Assembly: GCA_944372725.1 (NCBI GenBank)
Contig: CALWAA010000083.1
Span: 1-5,206, forward strand
Direction of reading: 5' to 3'
Source: an uncultured Bacilli bacterium
GTDB lineage: Bacteria; Bacillota_I; Bacilli_A; RF39; UBA660
Length of the DNA: 5,206 bases
In this document: piece by piece, positions 4,428 through 5,206 of the stretch
Position numbering within the stretch: the stretch's first letter is position 1
Layout of the letters: the number at the start of each line of letters is the position of its first letter
The notes under the pieces: generated by a model
What the model saw: only the letters and a program-made list of their open reading frames with translations
Told to the model about the DNA's origin: nothing
Databases searched by the model: none
Program-made: the position numbers and the translations under genes

Positions 4428-5206
4428 ATGTCTAGTGTTTATATTGAAAGTTGTGGTGTTAAATTTAAATATGATAGTGATATTGATGTCTATGATTTTC
4501 TTAAAACCCATCAAGACACTATTGAGTTCCCTAATTTAATAATATCTAGAGAAGAAAATGATTATACTGATTATTTATTATATAGAGATGATTTTGATAA
4601 AAAAATAAAATACTATGATAATGGTATTGAGATATTTTTCCCTAAAGAAAATCTTAATGCTGAATCATTAGTATATCCAGCATCTGTTTTAATAGAAAAA
4701 AGACGTCATGAACAATCATGTGTTACCTTTCATTCTGCTTGTATTTCAAAAAATAATAATGCAGTTTTATTATTAGGTAAAACCGGTAGTGGAAAGACGA
4801 CTACTGCTATTAATTTATGTAGAAATTATAATTTTAAATTAGTTAGTAATGATAGAACGATCTTGAAATTGGATAAAAATAGTGATTTATCGGCTATTGA
4901 TGGAACTAAATTTTTGTTTTTGAGAAAGGAATCAATAAAACGAAATCTTCCTGAATTACTATTTGTTTTTGAAAACAGAAAAATTGATAGTAATTACTCA
5001 AATGATAAGAAGATTACAGATGATTGGTCTAGAAAGATAAGAGTTTTACCAGATGAATTAGGAATATGTTTAGAAAAACAATCTGTTCCTATAGAACAAA
5101 CATATATAATACATATTGATGAAACACAAAAAGAATTAATAGTAAAAAATGGTAATGCTTTGGCTAATAGATTACTGATTTGGGAAAATCTAAATCATTC
5201 TATACG
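4428..5206 (+). CDS. HPr kinase-related P-loop kinase (5' part, runs off edge)
   Basis: The first 259 codons are present and the frame is open at the right edge. The ATG at 4428 has AAAGGAA (4413-4419) eight bases before it and lies 18 bases after the SAM synthetase stop. The first 100 residues are acidic, have no recognisable motif and probably form a substrate-binding region. The catalytic core begins at FHSACISKNNNAVLLLGKTG, with Walker A GKTGSGKTT (117-125, Lys123), followed by LVSNDRTIL (138-146). This is the same order as His, Walker A and ADD in HPr kinase/phosphorylase, with SND replacing ADD. Related HprK-like proteins outside sugar regulation sit in biosynthetic clusters and phosphorylate serine-type hydroxyls or small molecules. 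The regulatory domain and HPr-recognition signature of true HprK are not visible. It is likely a phosphotransferase of the pathway, but the substrate is unknown. Confidence 0.75.
   Translation, partial: MSSVYIESCGVKFKYDSDIDVYDFLKTHQDTIEFPNLIISREENDYTDYLLYRDDFDKKIKYYDNGIEIFFPKENLNAESLVYPASVLIEKRRHEQSCVTFHSACISKNNNAVLLLGKTGSGKTTTAINLCRNYNFKLVSNDRTILKLDKNSDLSAIDGTKFLFLRKESIKRNLPELLFVFENRKIDSNYSNDKKITDDWSRKIRVLPDELGICLEKQSVPIEQTYIIHIDETQKELIVKNGNALANRLLIWENLNHSI

Overview
The window is very AT-rich (roughly a quarter G+C by eye), with A/T-ending codons, purine-rich Shine-Dalgarno sites and lysine/asparagine/isoleucine-rich proteins. This suggests a low-GC Bacillota, most likely a Clostridia-type anaerobe. 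No species can be named from the sequence.

Left edge (1-153): the first codons of a leftward gene with a strong ribosome binding site lie at 1-32. Behind it are a terminator-like hairpin (60-88) and then the 3' half of a tRNA-Trp gene on the minus strand (100-143, anticodon loop to CCA end). The 5' half of the tRNA is missing, and two nearly universal T-arm bases are changed. This is the usual footprint of an element that integrated into a tRNA gene through its anticodon loop. By that model, host chromosome lies to the left (the leftward gene may be secE, which often follows tRNA-Trp in Clostridia) and the end of an integrated element lies to the right.

Non-coding stretch (154-631): no gene is supported. 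It holds a cluster of four TGTAC motifs bounded by a 9-bp inverted repeat (248-295), a good sigma-A type promoter (446-474) and a leader of about 150 bases.

Operon (632 to the right edge, all plus strand, tightly packed): a shikimate-dehydrogenase-family (AroE-like) oxidoreductase; a complete metallo-beta-lactamase-fold hydrolase; a GT-A glycosyltransferase starting at TTG, with motifs resembling glucosyl-3-phosphoglycerate/mannosylglycerate synthases; an archaeal-type S-adenosylmethionine synthetase; and the first 259 codons of a P-loop protein related to HPr kinase. Junctions are an 8-base overlap, a TTGA stop/start overlap, a 1-base gap and an 18-base gap, so one transcript is likely.

The set looks like the start of a small-molecule biosynthetic or modification cluster carried on an integrated island. 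Its possible parts are a redox step on a cyclic or polyol acid, a hydrolase, a sugar transfer to a small acceptor, a dedicated SAM supply and a phosphotransfer step. The product cannot be read from this window. I do not recognise this gene combination as a characterised pathway, and that statement is from memory rather than a search.
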